Origin: Triparma columacea
Lineage: Eukaryota > Sar > Bolidophyceae > Parmales > Triparmaceae
Direction of reading: 5' to 3'
Length of the DNA: 15,516 bases
NCBI GenBank assembly: GCA_030267965.1
Contig: BRYA01000528.1
Coordinates: forward strand, 73,031-88,546
Shown: one piece after another, positions 7,501-15,516 of the stretch
Layout of the letters: each line of letters opens with the position of its first letter
Numbering within the stretch: the stretch's first letter is position 1
Made by a program: the position numbers and the translations under genes
Notes under the pieces: model-generated
What the model was told of the DNA's origin: nothing
What the model saw: the letters and a program-made list of their open reading frames with translations, nothing else
The model's database searches: none

Positions 7501-10500
7501 AGGACCTCAGTAAGGAAGGATTTGTGCTAGCAGAGACAACAGGTGTCTACTTCTTCAATGAGATCGCTCCAAATGTCTGCAGGGTGACACGTATTCAGAC
7601 TGTCGATCTGCATTTCAAAGGCCTTCAAAAGACACTTATGGACAATGCTATTGACTACCTTGCAAGGAGTCAGCTTGTGGAGGCCAATAGGTTGCAGGAG
7701 AAGTTCAGGAGGAACGGGAAGGAGGTTGACGCTGAGGTCAGGGGGGCCTTGGTGGAGAGGATGAGGGAGGGGGTTGAGTTAGAGGGGGACCAGAAGAAGG
7801 TGTTTGGGGAGTTGGAAGAGCTCTTTGGTGGGGAGGATGAAGAAGGGTGGGGGCCTCTTGAGTCACCTTATGAGGGAGTGAAGATGGAGATCATGTACAA
7901 GCAGCAGAAGAAAGGGAAAAAGACACTCACTTTTGGTAGAGCTGAGTGTGTCACCGACTGCTCAGCCGAGGAAGCAGCTGCTTGGTTCTTTGAGTACTGC
8001 AGCAGGGAGAGGATGGCAGTGGATAGAAAGGAAGGGAACCCTGCAAGGCTGGAGATAATGAAGAGTGACGAAGGAAGCGTTAATGAGAAGGTGTTTGTAA
8101 CAGTAAGGAAACTTCCCTTCCCTTTTCACAAAAGAGAATTTGTGATGAGATATGTATGGCAAAAGGGACACCAAGATGGCATCATGTCTGTAGCATTTGT
8201 CCCAGCTAAAGAGCAGGTGGACTATGGGGGTAATCTAGGAAAACTTGTACGGGCAACAACAAGTGGCATTCTCACTGCCACGAATATTGAGGACCAAAAT
8301 GGCATTCTTCAGTGTAAACTTACATTGACGCAATACATGGACACAGGGGGGCATATTCCAGTCAAAATTGTCGACAGATCTACTCCAAGAGTACTAAGTA
8401 CGGTAGCAGTACTCAGGGATTCCTTCAAGCGGGATGAAGAGGTTGATAAAGCTGCACTGGCCTCTCTTGCCAACATTATTAAGAATGAGCGCCAAGATTA
8501 TTCTGATGAGGAGGAGAATGCAATCAGGAAGGGAAAGGAGTTCTATGAGAAGTGCAAGGTGGATAAGAACTTCAATGAACTGAAGAGTCCTGATGAGAGG
8601 GTCAAGATGAAGCTAGTTCATGTTGATGGGGCAAGCAGTGGGACTGGTGTTGCTACTACTGTAGTTGATGCGAGTGTGGAGGAGTGTGCTGCCTATGAGT
8701 ACTCAAGCCTCAACAGTAGAAGTTGGAAAAAATTGGCTTCACAGTCAGGTTTTTCTCAACTGAAGACAAGGTTTGTAAACAACCACACTCTCTACTACAT
8801 CACAACAAGGGAACTTGGTCTCCCTGGATTTTCTCCTCGTGATTTGAGGAGTAAAGTTACCTGGTTCAAGCAACAGGATGGCAAAGTTATCATTAATCTT
8901 GAAGATATAGAGGAGCTTCATGAAGACTTTCCAGTGAAGATTGGGAGTGTAAAAGTAAAGGCACACACAGTATGGATATTTGAGCCCCTTTACACTGTTG
9001 GAGATGTGCCACAAACATCAGTGACTTTTACAACAAAGGTAGACCTTGGTGGTATTTTCTACTCTTCCATTATGAACAAGATTGCACCAAGGTTTCTTGC
9101 ACAAGTCTCAGACTTGAGGAAGAAGTTTGACAAGAGCAAAGAGCTTGAAGCCTTCAAGAGACAGCAAATCATTGCAAAGTTTGAGGAGATTGCAATTGAG
9201 GGAGCACCAGGGATTGAAAATCACTTTGATGAGATTGATGGAGCTCAAGAGATCAGTAGTGGGTTGACTGGGCAGACATTGATTAAGACAGAGAAGGGAA
9301 TGGGATGGGGAAAGACTTCAATACCTGTGAGAGCATCCCACAAGGAAGTTGCAGCGTTCTTCTGGGGCCTTAAAAGTGGAGTTGAATCCCAGCTTAAGCT
9401 TCATAGAGTCAACAACAAGATACTAGTAATCACAGTTGAACACAAAGGGCATCTCACAGCTGTAAGGTTCTCTGAGGCTGACCAGACAAAGACAGATGTT
9501 GAAATGATGTCTAGACAGGAGGGTTTAGGAAAAGCTGCCAGCAAACAGAGTGTAATTAAGCACCTGAGCATGGCAACTGATTCTGCTTACTACTTTGATA
9601 ATCTGCTCAAGAGCATAGAAGCAAAGGAACAGGATGGGAGGAGGTTTGGAGAGCAGCTGATGGAGAGAGTGAAGAAAGGTACTGTTGGGGACAGTAAGAT
9701 AGAGGTCGTGAAGGAGTTCATTGTTGCCAATATGGCACTAAGAGAGATTACAGAGCAGCATGGTTTCATGAGAACTATGCTGTATGCTGTGGTTATGAAC
9801 AAATTGAAAAGGAGAGCAACAAATGAGGGAGAAGTTAAAAGTGAGGAGGAAGCCAGGGGTTGGGAGATTGGGAGTGCAATGACAACAATTATGTTGTCTA
9901 CTTTGTCTGCTGCTCATGCAGTAGATGAATGGTCCCATCAATTCACGGAAGTGCAAGAAGTCATGAATGAACAACCTTGGTTAAGGCCCATGCTTGAGGA
10001 GATTGTTAAGAAACTATTTATGAAGTCGAAATTAGGCTTGAAGGCAAGGGTAACTTTTGGTGCTGCCACAAGCATGCTTGATTTGGTGACTGATGTGTAT
10101 GTGACTTACATGTTTTGGAAAGATAAGAAGTATGGGCACTTTAACGCTTCTTTGGCAAGTTTGGTAGTGTCATTAGGTTTTCAAATGTTTTTCATTTGGG
10201 TACAGAATAGAAAGTTGGGGATGGTGAGGGTACTTAGGGAGTGCTTTCCAATTTTTATTGGCTTTAAGCCTGCTGTTGATGCTTACAGGGTTGCAATTGG
10301 AGCAAAGCAAGAGGCTGGGACTGCACTTAGCCCAATGATGGAGATGACAATTATGAAAGTGGTTGAGATGTTTGCTGAGGCAATTCCTGGAGTCATCATC
10401 CAACTTATGGCTATTGCGGCAAGTGATAAAGATGTTGGAACTTCAGCATGGCTTTCAGTTGCAGTTTCAGCAATTACAACAGGCTTTGCCTCTGCAACAA

Positions 10501-13301
10501 TAAGTTATGACTGGGATACAGACCCTTTACAGAGAGAATCAGCACCAGACTTCTATGGGTATATTCCAGCAAAAGCAGGCAAGAGAACAGTAGTATTTGT
10601 GTCCATGTTGCTCTTGTCTGCAGGGATGCTTCTACTTAGGTGTACAACAATAGTTCTTCTTGGATTAATTGGAGGTAGTTGGGCCTTTCTCTACATTGGA
10701 GCTGATCTTGGTCTGTACTTGTTGGTTAAGATATTGAGGGGAGACTTCTGGTATTGGTTGCCGTCAGGGGGTAACATGGAGATTGTGACTAGCATTTTGA
10801 TGAGAGTGATTGTAAAGATCATTGTAGACTTCACTTCAATGGTGCAGTTTCGACATCCTAACGAAGTTGGTGGAGCCTATTGGTTGTTTGGTCTTGTATT
10901 GACAATGATAAGTCTACCAGTGTCAATATATGTAGCTTCACCTTATGTTGATGAGAGAGCAATTGATATTGCGTCATCAATTATGAAGTTTTTAATTCCA
11001 ATGACTTCTCTATGCTTTGCTGTCTTCTTTTGGAACATTGAGAGGAAGTACTGGCACACCTTCTGGAGTACACAGAGGTCAAAGGATATGACTATGGCAA
11101 ATTTCCTTGAAGGTGAAAGTGAAGAAATAAAGTTTGAAGTCTTAGGGTGTTCAAGGCACCATTGGGTCTCAATTGAAGGAGAAATTAAGAAATGGATTAG
11201 ATTGAACTGGACTACTTGGGAAGAGGAGCAGCCAGAGTGGTTTAATTATTGGAGGAGGGCTAGGGTGCCAGTAGAATACATTCCAACAGATGGAGATGCT
11301 AGAAGGAGAGAGAGTGTAAGGAGAGCAAGTGTTGACGCTGAAGCTGAGGGTGGTTTAGCAGGTGCTTTAAGTGCAAGTATTAGAAGAGCAAGTATTGGAG
11401 GCGCTAACAGAGATGTTGGCTTGGACAACAGAGGCGCACTGATTGCTTCACATGCTGTGAATGATACTACACAAGAATACGCAGGTTTAGATCCTAACAA
11501 AATGGGAAAGTTGTTGGGTGAGCAACTGTTAATAGCAATAAGTTTCAGGAAGAAAGGAATGACAAAGGATGAAGCAGTGATGTCATTTATTGGGAAAAAC
11601 ATTGTTCTGAGACAGGCGACAGAGAAATATGCCTTTGTCACACCAATGCTTGGCGCTGTTGTCAAGAACAAGCTGTGTAAGTTGAGGAAGGTAGAGGGTA
11701 AGGCTGTAGAGCTGGGAGAGAAGGAAGGAAGGGAGATCGGAGAGTCTCTAGCAAGGAGCTTGGCAATTAATACTCAGCCAATTGCTGCAGTTGATGCCTT
11801 CATCTTAAATTTCCCTGCTTTACAGGAGCTTGACGAGGAGTATGAATGGTTCAGACCTATGCTTGAAACAATTAGCTACAGGCTGTTGGAGGAAGTTCCT
11901 TGGGGGTTGAAGGCAAGAGTGACTGTTGGTGCTATCACTAGTATGATGGATTTGCTGACTGATGTGTATGTGACGTACATGTTGTGGAGTGATGGGAAGT
12001 ATGGGTACTTTAAGGCTTCTTTGGCAAGTTTGGCAGTGTCTATTGGGATTCAAATGCTTCTTGTTTGGGCACAGAATAAGAAGTTGGGGATGAAGAGGGT
12101 GCTGATGGAGTGGCTTCCTATTTTGATTGGCTTTAAGCCTGCTGTTGATGCGTACAGGGTAACAACTGGAGCAAAGCAAGAGGTTGGTGCTGCGCTTAAG
12201 CCAATGAATGAGATGACCTTCATAAAATGTGTTGAGATGTTTGCTGAGGCAATCCCTGGAGTGATTATCCAACTTATGGCTATAGCAACCAGTGACAAAG
12301 ATGTTCCAACTTCAGCATGGCTTTCAGTTGCAGTGTCAGCTATTACAACAGGTTTTGCCTCAGCAACAATTAGTTATGACTTTGACACAGACCCTTTTAA
12401 TAGAGAAACAGCACCAGACTTCTATGGATACATACCAGCAAAAGCAAGCAAGAGAGCAGTTGTGTTTGTTTTGATGTTGCTGTACACTGCAGGAATGCTT
12501 CTAATTAGGTGTACAACAATAGTTCTTCTTGGGTTAATTGGGGGTAGTTGGGCCTTTCTCTACATTGGAGGTGACCTTGGCCTGTACATTTTGGTTAAGA
12601 TATTGAGGGGAGACTTTTGGTACTGGATACCAGCTGGGGGTAACTTAGAGATTATGAATAGTATTATCTGCAGAGTATTAGTAAAGATCATCACAGACTT
12701 CACTTCAATTGTGCAGTTTAGGCATCCTAATGAAGTTGGAGGAGTCTATTGGTTGTTTGGTCTTATGTTGACAATGGGAAGCCTGCCAGTGTCAATATAT
12801 GTAGCTTTACCTTATGTTGAAAAGAAGGCAATTGATATTGCATCATCCATTGTGAATTGTTTCATACCAGTAACTACCATGTGCCTTACTGTTTTCTTTT
12901 TTAACATTGAGAGTAAGTACTTGCACACCTTCTGGAGTATACAAAGATCTAAGGATATGTCAATGGCATACTTCCTTGAAGGGGAAAGTGATAAAATGAA
13001 GTTTGACACTCTGATGCATTCAAGGCATCACTGGGTCTCAATTGAAGGAGAAATTAAGAAGTGGGTTGAGTTGAACTGGGCTAAATGGGAAGAGGAGCAG
13101 CCAGAGTGGTTTACTGATGTGATAAGGGCTAGAGTACCTGTAGATTTTATTCCAGCAGATGGAGATGCTAGAAGGAGAGAGAGTGTTAGGAGAGCAAGTG
13201 TTGATGCTGATGCTGAGGGTGGTATAGCAGGTGCTTTAAGAGCAAGTATTAGGAGAGCAAGTGTTGGTGGCGCAGATGGTGGTGATATCATAGGGGTATG
13301 A
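4523..13301 (+). CDS. Giant START-domain / repeated multi-pass membrane protein
   Basis: Proposed join 4523..4582, 4716..4748, 5204..5236, 5665..5697, 5833..5865, 6030..13301 (2487 residues). The long exon is certain; the 5' exons are inferred from splice sites and phase. Inside exon 6 an ATG at 6195 would give a 2368-residue protein, but the frame is open upstream to the acceptor at 6029. Order, full-length numbering: 11-residue units (to 64); low-complexity and helical region (65-415); START-like domain 1 (about 416-620), 2 (about 670-870), 3 (about 910-1100), and a shortened fourth (about 1127-1260); membrane module 1 (about 1266-1860); module 2 (about 1885-2487). START-like signs include LPRVVRNNFEGT, LPFPFHKREFVMRY and long amphipathic C-terminal helices. 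START domains bind lipids in a hydrophobic cavity. Modules have about eight or nine hydrophobic helices and end in RRxS clusters. Function: membrane lipid transfer or remodelling is inferred. Codon use becomes more A/T-ending towards the 3' end. Confidence 0.85.
4583..4715 (+). other. Intron 1 of the START-membrane gene
   Basis: 133 bases, donor GAG/GTGAGT, acceptor ACCGCAG. Its 3' half (accaacaaacaccataatcg and following) is shared with introns 2 and 3, while it lacks their GC-rich insert. Confidence 0.65.
4749..5203 (+). other. Intron 2 of the START-membrane gene, with GC-rich insert
   Basis: 455 bases, donor GAG/GTGAGT, acceptor ACCGCAG. The outer parts match introns 1 and 4; the middle, about 4854-5140, is a GC-rich block with an alternating CG tract and 24-base repeats. 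The same block recurs in intron 3. Confidence 0.65.
4966..5133 (+). repeat. 24-base minisatellite in intron 2
   Basis: About seven units of 24 bases, period marked by gcgacc: 4966, 4990, 5014, 5038, 5062, 5086 and a partial at 5110. Consensus roughly gcatgggttccgtctccagc plus gacc, alternating between gcatggg and gcgtggg starts. Confidence 0.9.
5237..5664 (+). other. Intron 3 of the START-membrane gene, with GC-rich insert
   Basis: 428 bases, donor GAG/GTGAGT, acceptor ACCGCAG. A near-copy of intron 2 with fewer 24-base units and a small local duplication near 5385-5410. Confidence 0.65.
5464..5590 (+). repeat. 24-base minisatellite in intron 3
   Basis: About five imperfect units of the same 24-base repeat as in intron 2, e.g. 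gcatggggcgcttctgcgg plus cgacc. Copy number is lower than in intron 2, explaining most of the length difference. Confidence 0.85.
5698..5832 (+). other. Intron 4 of the START-membrane gene
   Basis: 135 bases, donor GAG/GTGAGT, acceptor CCTTCACAG. Its first ~110 bases match introns 2 and 3; it lacks the GC-rich insert and has a different 3' end. Confidence 0.65.
5866..6029 (+). other. Intron 5 of the START-membrane gene
   Basis: 164 bases, donor AAG/GTGAGT, long T-rich tract near 5956-5985, acceptor CATCTCCAG. An earlier acceptor (CCCCCAG at about 5996-6002) would put the frame into a TAA at 6073; the chosen one keeps phase 0 into the long exon (PGFENVNADI). Confidence 0.7.
9633..11410 (+). 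repeat. Membrane module copy 1
   Basis: First of three ~1.8 kb direct repeats. It starts at DGRRFGEQLMERV, has a helical ~110-residue N-part, then hydrophobic helices including TSMLDLVTDVYVTYMFW, MKVVEMFAEAIPGVIIQL, SAWLSVAVSAITTGF, VVFVSMLLLSAGMLLL, CTTIVLLGLIGG and VGGAYWLFGLVLTM. It ends with a WEEEQPEWF segment and three RRxS sites. The arrangement TD-V-Y, then E..E..P..IIQL, recalls XK-related (XKR) scramblases, but weakly. Confidence 0.9.
11301..11396 (+). other. RRxS cluster, tail of module 1
   Basis: Encodes RRRES, VRRAS and IRRAS separated by an acidic/Gly-Ala stretch (DAEAEGGLAGA). These fit the RRxS consensus of basophilic kinases such as PKA. Repeated in both other modules. Confidence 0.7.
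11490..13301 (+). repeat. Membrane module copy 2
   Basis: Starts near LDPNKMGKLLGEQ; same order of helices as copy 1. The central part (about 12300-12620) is near identical to the other copies at base level (e.g. tcagcatggctttcagttgc), whereas the N-terminal ~110 residues differ much more. Ends GGDIIGV then TGA. Confidence 0.9.
13169..13265 (+). other. RRxS cluster, tail of module 2
   Basis: RRRES, VRRAS and IRRAS with spacing equal to module 1 (DADAEGGIAGA between). Confidence 0.7.
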
Positions 13302-13352
13302 GGTGGGAAGGGTAAAGTAAGCAGTGTTGTGCAAATAGAAGATGGGGAAAAA

Positions 13353-15146
13353 ATGGGCAAGCAGCTGATGCAAAGGTTGAAGGAGAGGAAACAAGGGAAG
13401 AGTAAGATTGAGGTTGTAAAGGAATTCATCTCAAGCAATGAAGCACTGAAAGTGCTTGTAGAGCAGAACAATTTTGTCGGAACCATGTTGTGCGCTGTGG
13501 TGAGGAACAAGCTGAAAAGGGACGCTGCAAAGGAGGGCTTGAATGAGAATGAGGAGAAAGCCAAGGGGTGGAAGGTTGGGAGTGAGCTGACAAAGACCAT
13601 GTCAGTTACAACGTCTGCTGAGGAAGCAATAAATATCTGGGCAGGGGAGCACTCTGAGGTACAAGAAGTCATGAGAGAGCATGGCTGGCTAAGACCAATG
13701 CTCGAAGCTGTTGTTAAGGAGTTATTCCTCAAGACAAACTTTGGCTTGAAAGCACGGGTTATGGCAGGTGCAGTGCTGAGCATGACTGATTTGGTGACTG
13801 ATGTGTCTGTGACGTACATGTTTAGGAGAGATAAGAAGTATGGGTACTTTAAGGCATCTTTGGCAAGTTTGGTAGCGTCAATTGGGTTGCAGATGCTTGC
13901 TGTTTGGGGACAAAATAGGAAGTTGGGGATGAAGAGGGTGTTGAGGGAAGGGATTCCAATCCTGCTTGGGTACAAGCCTGCTGTTGATGCTTACAGGGTA
14001 GCAACCGGAGCAAAGCAAGAGGTTGGGGCAGCAGTTGACCCAATGTTTGAGATGACAGGTATGAAAGGGGCTGAGATGTTTGCTGAGGCAATTCCTGGAG
14101 TCATCATCCAACTTATGGCAATAGCAACCAGCAACAAAGAGGTTGGAATTTCAGCATGGCTTTCAGTTGCAGTGTCAGCAATTACAACAGGCTTTGCCTC
14201 AGCAACAATTAGTTATGATTGGGACACAGACCCTTTTAATAGAGAATCAGCACCAGACTTCTATGGGTACATACCAGCAAAATCAAGCAAGAGAACAGTA
14301 GTATTTGTTTCCATGTTGCTCTTGTCAGCAGGAATGCTTCTAATTAGGTGTACAACAATAGTTCTTCTGGGGTTGATTGGGGGTCATTGGGCCTTTCTCT
14401 ACATTGGAGCTGATCTTGGTTTGTACATTTTGGTTAAGATTTTGAGGGGAGACTTCTGGTATTGGATGCCATTGGGAGGAAACATAGAGATTGTGAATAG
14501 TATTATAGCCAGAGTGATGATAAAGATCATTGTAGATTTCACTTCAATTGTGCAGTTTAGGCATCCTAATGAAGTTGGAGGAGTCTATTGGTTGTTTGGT
14601 CTTATGTTGACAATGGTAAGCCTGCCGGCATCAATATATCTATATCTTTTTTCTCCTTATGTAGATGACAAACCTATTGATATTGCATCATTTATAGTGA
14701 CGTATATCATACCAATAACTACCATATGCCTTGGTGCTTTCTTTTTTAACATTGAGAGGAAGTACTTGCACACCTTCTGGAGTACACAGAGATCAAAGGA
14801 TATGACTATGGCATATTTCCTTGAAGGAGAAAGTGATAAAACTAAGATTAAGGTCTTTGGAAGGTCAAGGAATCTTTGGATCTCAATTGAGGGAGAAATA
14901 AAGAATTGGGTTGAGCTGAATTGGGCTAAATGGGAAGAGGAGAAACCAGAGTGGTTTACCGATGTGAAGAAAGCAAGTGTCCCAGAGGAGTTCATTCCAG
15001 CAGATGGATATGCTAGAAGGAAAGAGAGTGTTAGGAGAGCAAGTGTTGAAGCTGAAGCTGAGGGTGGTCTAGCAGGTGCTTTTAGAGTAAGTATTAGGAG
15101 AGCAAGTGTTGGAGGCGCTGATGATGGAGATATAACAGGGGTATGA
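13353..15146 (+). CDS. Third membrane module, separate cistron or read-through/spliced extension of the giant gene
   Basis: 597 residues from the first ATG (13353); the frame is open back to the TGA at 13299-13301 that ends the giant protein, and is the same frame. Only 51 bases separate that TGA from this ATG, too few for a eukaryotic terminator and promoter. The reading frame is fully intact over 1.8 kb with all membrane helices, loops and RRxS sites kept, so it is probably translated. Options: stop read-through; splicing around the TGA (GGG/GTATGAG at 13296 to AAGCAG at 13364 would keep frame, 69 bases, but lacks a pyrimidine tract); reinitiation; or recent nonsense mutation or assembly error. 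If joined, the protein would exceed 3000 residues. Role as for the other modules: multi-pass membrane protein, possibly XKR-like lipid scramblase; low certainty. Confidence 0.7.
   Translation: MGKQLMQRLKERKQGKSKIEVVKEFISSNEALKVLVEQNNFVGTMLCAVVRNKLKRDAAKEGLNENEEKAKGWKVGSELTKTMSVTTSAEEAINIWAGEHSEVQEVMREHGWLRPMLEAVVKELFLKTNFGLKARVMAGAVLSMTDLVTDVSVTYMFRRDKKYGYFKASLASLVASIGLQMLAVWGQNRKLGMKRVLREGIPILLGYKPAVDAYRVATGAKQEVGAAVDPMFEMTGMKGAEMFAEAIPGVIIQLMAIATSNKEVGISAWLSVAVSAITTGFASATISYDWDTDPFNRESAPDFYGYIPAKSSKRTVVFVSMLLLSAGMLLIRCTTIVLLGLIGGHWAFLYIGADLGLYILVKILRGDFWYWMPLGGNIEIVNSIIARVMIKIIVDFTSIVQFRHPNEVGGVYWLFGLMLTMVSLPASIYLYLFSPYVDDKPIDIASFIVTYIIPITTICLGAFFFNIERKYLHTFWSTQRSKDMTMAYFLEGESDKTKIKVFGRSRNLWISIEGEIKNWVELNWAKWEEEKPEWFTDVKKASVPEEFIPADGYARRKESVRRASVEAEAEGGLAGAFRVSIRRASVGGADDGDITGV
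15014..15108 (+). other. RRxS cluster, tail of module 3
   Basis: RRKES, VRRAS and IRRAS; the first Arg triplet has one Lys substitution, but all three phospho-acceptor Ser are kept. Confidence 0.7.
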
Positions 15147-15516
15147 GGTGGGAAGGCTAAAGTAAGCAGTGTAATGCCGCTTGAAGATGATAATGGGGAG
15201 TAACTAAAGAGGCAGAAACATTTGTAGGATAAAACGATTTAATTTAGTAGGGTTAGGGTTTGGGCTATCCCCTAGTCACTTTTGGCGTCGCTGAAAAAAA
15301 AAAATTCCCCTCCAAAATGGTCAAGTTGGGGCTTGAAGAGCTTGCCTGGGTGTACTCTGAGACAGCTGCACCGCCTAAGTAAAATCCAGGACTTGGTTGA
15401 AATTGGTCGATATCCGACCAAAAAGAGGCTCATTTTGCACCTGAGGTGCAATTTGCCCCAACTTCATAAATCCATCCTTTAAACAATGATTTTGCATTTT
15501 TTTCGTAATGAGGACG
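15147..15516. other. 3' flank of the module array
   Basis: After the TGA at 15144-15146, 18 sense codons resembling the linker before module 3 are followed by TAA (15201-15203). The rest holds an A-run near 15292-15304 and several inverted repeats at 15323-15464; no coding region is supported. No canonical AATAAA is seen. Confidence 0.6.
15323..15464. repeat. Nested inverted repeats downstream of the array
   Basis: Outer 10-base arms AAGTTGGGGC (15323-15332) and GCCCCAACTT (15455-15464) enclose two perfect small hairpins: TTGGTCG-5-CGACCAA (15403-15421) and TTGCACCT-1-AGGTGCAA (15435-15451). Could be a structured RNA, 3' processing element or small non-autonomous element; no target-site duplication is evident. 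Confidence 0.6.

Larger units (their letters stand above)
13338..15146 (+). repeat. Membrane module copy 3
   Basis: Starts EDGEKMGKQLMQRL and runs without disruption to DGDITGV then TGA. Same helices, YDWDTDPFNRES loop, WEEEKPEWF segment and RRxS tail as the other copies, with a two-residue expansion in one helix (SIYLYLFSPYV). Confidence 0.9.

Noticed and set aside
13028..13975. 315-residue antisense reading frame across modules 2 and 3
   Set aside because: Shadow of conserved coding sequence; Ser/Leu/Pro-rich with no domain. Similar antisense frames recur at each module copy.
15248..15264. Telomere-like ggttagggtttggg
   Set aside because: Only about two degenerate units; too short to indicate a telomere or interstitial telomeric array.
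15505..15516. Twelve bases gtaatgaggacg at the window end also at 4635-4646
   Set aside because: Too short to establish a repeat; the window ends there, so extension cannot be tested.

Overview
The window looks like nuclear DNA of a unicellular eukaryote. Genes lie on both strands and are interrupted by short GT-AG introns (43 bases would be the shortest candidate; supported ones are 74-455). Domain combinations such as STK16-like kinase plus PH, C2 plus dysferlin domain, and START plus multi-pass membrane modules are eukaryotic. The style of the giant START/membrane protein suggests a stramenopile microalga (a bolidophyte/Parmales or relative), but this is inferred from protein character only; no search was run.

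Layout. (1) 3-1492, plus strand: the 3' part of a protein kinase gene, three exons in the window, ending in a PH domain. (2) 1547-2525, minus strand: a two-exon gene for a lipid-anchored C2 plus dysferlin-domain protein, convergent with the kinase gene (54 bases between the stops). (3) 2828-3874, minus strand: a three-exon HAD-family phosphatase with an N-terminal signal-like segment; intron 1 cuts the catalytic DxDGT motif. (4) 3875-4522: divergent intergenic region with no supported gene. (5) 4523-13301, plus strand: a giant gene. I infer five small 5' exons, four of them exactly 33 bases, all phase 0, each encoding a related 11-residue unit, and sitting in a tandem duplication of about 460-490 bp. 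They splice in frame into a 7.3 kb exon encoding START-like lipid-binding domains and then two copies of a roughly 600-residue multi-pass membrane module. (6) 13302-15146: a third copy of that membrane module, intact and in the same reading frame, separated from the second only by one TGA. (7) 15147-15516: downstream sequence with several inverted repeats.

How they may work together. Three of the four loci encode membrane-lipid-facing proteins (PH, C2/dysferlin, START/membrane). Clustering in a eukaryote may be coincidence. The most notable object is the START-membrane locus: lipid-transfer-type domains fused to repeated membrane modules that distantly resemble XK-related scramblases, each module ending in a cluster of RRxS sites, with 5' microexon duplication and a conserved in-frame TGA between modules.
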